DNA from: Formosimonas limnophila
GTDB taxonomy: Bacteria > Pseudomonadota > Gammaproteobacteria > Burkholderiales > Burkholderiaceae
Assembly: GCF_014652675.1 (NCBI RefSeq)
Contig: NZ_BMZG01000013.1
Coordinates: 1-44,876, forward strand
Length of the DNA stretch: 44,876 nucleotides
Direction: 5' to 3'
In this document: positions 42,147 to 44,876 of the stretch, piece after piece
How the letters are laid out: each line of letters starts with the position of its first letter
Position numbering within the stretch: position 1 is the first letter of the stretch
Notes under the pieces: model-generated
Told to the model about the DNA's origin: nothing
The model's input: the letters and a program-made list of their open reading frames with translations, nothing else
Database searches by the model: none
Position numbers and translations under genes: made by a program

Positions 42147-44267
42147 ATGAGTTACACTATTCGTTTAAGTAAATTAGCATTGCCATTTATATTTCTGCTC
42201 GCCAGCAACCAATCATCTCTAGCTGCTGGTGGTGGTGCGATCATCGTTGATCCAGGCGCGAAGGAGGGCAAGCATTTTGATCCAAAAGGAAAAATGCCAT
42301 CAGAATTTACAATTGAATTGCAAAACGGTTTACGCAAATCGTTGCCGTTTGATGATAAAACTGATTTCGAAGAAGCAAAAAAGGGTTTTATAGCTGCTCC
42401 CAATTACAAACAAATTATGGCTGAAGCTGGTAACGTTGCTTGGGACATGGGCAGCTATGATTACCTGTTAAAGGAAGGCGAAAATTTTGACAGCATTCAC
42501 CCATCTTTACAACGTCAAGCTATTTTGAATATGGCCTATGGGCTATATGAAGTAGTCCCAGGGAAAATCTACCAAGTCCGTGGTTTTGATTTGGCAAACA
42601 TCAGTTTCGTGAAAACAAACAAAGGTTGGATTGTATTTGACCCATTGACCGCTAAAGAAACAGCTAAAGCAGCCTTGGACTTCATTAACGAAAAACTGGG
42701 CAAACGACCTGTAGTGGCCGTTGTGTATTCACATTCTCATGCGGACCATTTTGGTGGTGTGCGTGGTGTCGTGGATGAGGCGGACGTGAGAAGCGGCAAA
42801 GTACCTGTTATTGCCCCAGCAGGCTTTATGGAGCATGCTGTTGCTGAAAATGTATATGCGGGCAATGCCATGAACCGACGGATGTTCTTTCAATATGGCG
42901 TATTATTGCCGCGTAGCCCATTTGGCCATGTTGATCAATCCATTGGCAAAAACACGGCTTCGGGTAATTTAGGCTTAATCGAACCATCTCGATATGTGTC
43001 AAAAGACTTCGAGACTATTACAATTGATGGCGTGGCCATGGAGTTTCAAAGCACGCCTGGTACAGAAGCTCCTTCTGAAATGAACACTTGGTTTCCTCAA
43101 TTTAAAGCATTTTGGGCTGCTGAAAACATCACAGGCACAATTCACAATATTTATACGCTACGCGGTGCCTTGGTACGTGACCCTCTAGCTTGGTCTAAAC
43201 ATATTAATAACGCTTTGTATCGTTACGGTACACAAGCAGAATACATGTTTGCATCACATTCATGGCCACGTTTTGGCAACCAACGTGTCCAAGATGTCAT
43301 GCGCACCCAACGCGATGCTTATGCTCATTTGAACAATCAAGTCTTGCATTTGGCTAATCAAGGTGTCACTATCAATGAAGTTCACAATGAATATCAAGTA
43401 CCCGATTCCTTGAAAAATAAGTGGCACGCCCATAGTTATCATGGCTCGGAAGAGCACAATAGTCGCGCAGTCATCAATCGCTACTTAGGCTATTGGGATG
43501 CCAATCCTGCAACATTGATTCCTTTGTCACCCAGAGACTCAGCCCCTTTGTATGTTGAAATGATGGGGGGTGCTAAGAAAATCATAAGAAAAGCCAAAGA
43601 GCTCAATGACAAAGGCGAATACAGAGCAGCAATGGAGATTTTGAACAAGCTGGTTTATGCTGAACCAACAAACCAAGAGGCTAAAGACTTATTGGCGGAC
43701 TCTTTTGAGCAAATCGGCTACCAAAAAGAAAGCCCTAGTGTTCGGAACAGCTTTTTGGCTGCTGCTTATGAGCTGCGTCATGGCATGCCATCTGGCACAC
43801 CACCGAAGTCAAATGGACCAGATATGATTAAAGCGATGGCGACCGAGTTATGGTTAAACTCATTGGCAATTGCCATGGACGTTAAAAAAGTAGATGGCGT
43901 TAATTTTGTCATGAACCTTGTGCTGCCAGATAACGGTGAAAAATTTGTTGTGGAGTTAAGCAACAGCGCACTCACAAACATCAAGGGCCAACAGGCAACT
44001 AAGCCTGACTTAACGCTAACTATCAATCGCACTGAGCTGGAAAAAATCATGGGTGGGACTGCAACTTTTGATCAGCTCATTGCAGATGGTAAAGCTAAAC
44101 TTGACGGCGATCGTAAATATTTTGATTTACTACGTACGTCTATTGTCCGCTTTGTGCCTAATTTTGAATTACTACCAGGTACAAAATCACCTGAGTCAAA
44201 CCATCACCATAAGACCGCCGCTGATCCCTTCGAAGCAAGTGAGTTAGCAGACACCAGTGGGGGTTAA
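42147..44267 (+). CDS. secreted alkyl (aryl) sulfatase, MBL fold with C-terminal SCP2-like domain
   Basis: This enzyme hydrolyses primary alkyl sulfates such as SDS to alcohol and sulfate in the periplasm or outside (SdsA1 family). From ATG 42147 (AAAGGA site) the 706-residue protein has a signal peptide ending near SSLAA and the binuclear-zinc motif HSHADHFGG (His196, His198, Asp200, His201). Later ligand regions follow: GTEAPSEMNTWFPQ and FWAAENITGTIHN (the two Glu), and ASHSWPRFGN (His). A helical dimerisation region and a C-terminal SCP2-like domain with PDLTLTINRTELEKIMGGTATFDQLIADG complete it. All key ligands are present, so it should be active. A 16-residue upstream extension (from 42102) is disfavoured. 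Neighbouring palindromes suggest regulation. Confidence 0.95.
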   Translation: MSYTIRLSKLALPFIFLLASNQSSLAAGGGAIIVDPGAKEGKHFDPKGKMPSEFTIELQNGLRKSLPFDDKTDFEEAKKGFIAAPNYKQIMAEAGNVAWDMGSYDYLLKEGENFDSIHPSLQRQAILNMAYGLYEVVPGKIYQVRGFDLANISFVKTNKGWIVFDPLTAKETAKAALDFINEKLGKRPVVAVVYSHSHADHFGGVRGVVDEADVRSGKVPVIAPAGFMEHAVAENVYAGNAMNRRMFFQYGVLLPRSPFGHVDQSIGKNTASGNLGLIEPSRYVSKDFETITIDGVAMEFQSTPGTEAPSEMNTWFPQFKAFWAAENITGTIHNIYTLRGALVRDPLAWSKHINNALYRYGTQAEYMFASHSWPRFGNQRVQDVMRTQRDAYAHLNNQVLHLANQGVTINEVHNEYQVPDSLKNKWHAHSYHGSEEHNSRAVINRYLGYWDANPATLIPLSPRDSAPLYVEMMGGAKKIIRKAKELNDKGEYRAAMEILNKLVYAEPTNQEAKDLLADSFEQIGYQKESPSVRNSFLAAAYELRHGMPSGTPPKSNGPDMIKAMATELWLNSLAIAMDVKKVDGVNFVMNLVLPDNGEKFVVELSNSALTNIKGQQATKPDLTLTINRTELEKIMGGTATFDQLIADGKAKLDGDRKYFDLLRTSIVRFVPNFELLPGTKSPESNHHHKTAADPFEASELADTSGG

Positions 44268-44306
44268 CTTTTAACAGTGGTATTGTTTTAGTGGCCTGTT
44301 GTTAAT

Positions 44307-44345
44307 AAAATGGGGGAGCATCTGTTCTGTGTTCTCCCATTTTGT
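44307..44345 (+). terminator. rho-independent terminator after the alkyl sulfatase
   Basis: AAAATGGGGGAGCA (44307-44320) and TGTTCTCCCATTTT (44330-44343) pair over 14 positions with G-U wobble at two places and a 9-base loop, with T-rich sequence after it. It is 40 bases past the sulfatase stop. Confidence 0.75.
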
Positions 44346-44511
44346 ATTTCCCGTACTTAGCCACCTCCACTCATAGAGCTTAAATTCCGATACTAATACC
44401 TGTCAGTGCGTTGTGCAAGGTTATAGCCCCCCTCCCAAAATGGCGAAAATTACTGATGCAATGATATGGATCATTTTAGGGTTAAGTCCCAAAATTGCTG
44501 TAAATTTCACG

Positions 44512-44547
44512 AAATTGCCTTTCGTAGTTTAATTCGCGGTTTAATAA
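44512..44547 (+). repeat. direct repeat A (copy 2), upstream of the small membrane ORF
   Basis: AAATTGCCTTTCGTAGTTTA followed by ATTCGCGGTTTAATAA, the counterpart of 42033-42065. It ends next to the AAAGGAGG ribosome site of the small ORF. A shared leader or promoter block, or the footprint of a duplication around the sulfatase, could explain the pair. Confidence 0.7.
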
Positions 44548-44557
44548 AGGAGGAATG

Positions 44558-44752
44558 ATGAAAAAAAATATTCTCATTTTTATAGTCGCTCAAGCTTGTT
44601 TAGTAACACTTATTTTTTATTATGTGGAAAGCACAAGATACGTTTTTTTAATCTGCATGTATTTCAGTAATTGGTTAATTTATGGAGCGACTAAGAATTA
44701 TTATAATTTCAGCGAAAATTATCGTGCGATAACCTACGTGAACAGTCAGTGA
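44558..44752 (+). CDS. small hydrophobic protein, possibly truncated by the adjacent IS element
   Basis: The 64-residue product is not recognised. It starts MKKNILIFIVAQACLVTLIFYYV and has two hydrophobic stretches (residues 3-21 and 27-40), so it is probably a small inner-membrane protein. A strong AAAGGAGG (44546-44553) lies 1 base from ATG 44555 but 4 from ATG 44558, so 44558 is preferred. Its stop TGA (44750-44752) coincides with the proposed left tip of an IS3-type element (TGACGTCCTCCC). The reading frame may once have been longer. It follows repeat copy 2. Confidence 0.6.
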   Translation: MKKNILIFIVAQACLVTLIFYYVESTRYVFLICMYFSNWLIYGATKNYYNFSENYRAITYVNSQ

Positions 44753-44876
44753 CGTCCTCCCAAAAAAGTGTATCAGGGATAATTAGAAAAAAGCGGTTAA
44801 ACTGAGCCAAACGAAGAGGAGAAGCTCATGAAGACCAGCAAGTTTACGGAAGAACAAATTGCCTTTGCGCTGCATC
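44750..44876 (+). mobile_element. left end of an IS3-family insertion sequence (partial)
   Basis: From 44750 the sequence TGACGTCCTCCC followed by AAAAAAGTG has the TG-start and C-rich, A-rich look of IS3-family terminal repeats. The orfA start follows 78 bases later. The element continues past the window, so the right end, target duplication and group cannot be checked. The exact left tip is inference; the transposase start is firmer. Confidence 0.6.
44828..44876 (+). CDS. IS3-family transposase OrfA (N-terminal fragment, runs off the window)
   Basis: Only 16 codons are visible: MKTSKFTEEQIAFALH. This matches the start of IS3-family (IS407-like group) OrfA proteins, which open with Lys-x-x-Lys/Arg-Phe-Thr-Glu-Glu-Gln-Ile and continue as a helix-turn-helix DNA-binding domain. 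The GAGGAG ribosome site lies about 6 bases upstream. The gene is cut by the window edge, not broken. Confidence 0.75.
   Translation, partial: MKTSKFTEEQIAFALH

Noticed and set aside
44424-44450. Second IS terminus (CCCCCCTCCCAAAATGG) resembling the left end at 44750
   Set aside because: Similarity is limited to a short C-rich/A-rich string in the same orientation, with no transposase sequence between the two.

Overview
The window looks like a chromosomal segment of a Gram-negative betaproteobacterium, most likely Burkholderiales. This is inferred from gene content and layout: hemA-prfA, ribH-nusB-thiL, an isoaspartyl-methyltransferase-like gene just before a TolC-type gene, a qmcA-nfeD pair, and outer-membrane and periplasmic proteins throughout. 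Base composition is intermediate. The right end (about 41.6-44.9 kb) is visibly more A/T-rich and looks accessory. No rRNA, tRNA, CRISPR array or prophage was seen.

Layout. 0-2.2 kb (minus): ribH, nusB, thiL, then a possible broken pgpA start at the window edge. 2.4-4.8 kb (minus): uridine kinase and a malic enzyme whose leader carries a perfect tandem 47-bp repeat. 5.1-7.9 kb (plus): a NadR-type kinase, a PII (GlnK-like) gene stopped by an amber codon, and amtB. 7.9-10.8 kb (minus): a small lipoprotein, prfA and hemA. 10.9-14.9 kb (plus): a small membrane protein, an SbmA/BacA-type ABC transporter and ubiD. 15-20 kb: ribE (minus), a Tas-like aldo-keto reductase (plus), two broken genes (GFA family, SDR), then a ceramidase-like membrane protein overlapping ribD (minus). 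20-22.8 kb (minus): a class A beta-lactamase of the RTG type, and glyA preceded by a tandem glycine riboswitch. 22.9-24.6 kb: two decayed convergent genes (VIT/VWA protein and a 3-hydroxyisobutyrate-dehydrogenase-like protein) fused tail to tail. 24.6-27.5 kb (minus): YbhB-like, DUF1415, DinB-like and LysR genes. 27.8-30.8 kb (plus): a metallo-beta-lactamase-fold protein with substituted metal ligands, a four-EF-hand protein and recA. 30.8-33.1 kb (minus): a CHMI-type tautomerase, qmcA, nfeD and rpsT. 33.4-41.6 kb (plus): murJ, then an RND efflux operon (adaptor, pump, methyltransferase-like protein, TolC-like channel). 41.6-44.9 kb (plus): a secreted alkyl sulfatase with palindromic upstream sites, a small membrane ORF, and the left end of an IS3-type element that runs off the window.

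How the genes connect. Three riboflavin genes (ribH, ribE, ribD) are present but dispersed. glyA is probably glycine-controlled through the riboswitch. The RND adaptor, pump and channel would form one tripartite exporter. AmtB appears to have lost its PII partner, or the partner is made only by stop-codon readthrough. At least five loci are broken (PII, GFA, SDR, VIT/VWA, HIBADH; possibly pgpA), which suggests ongoing loss of accessory genes. The most unusual intact items are the ligand-substituted MBL protein, the ceramidase-like gene coupled to ribD, the maeA leader repeats and the palindrome-rich region before the alkyl sulfatase.
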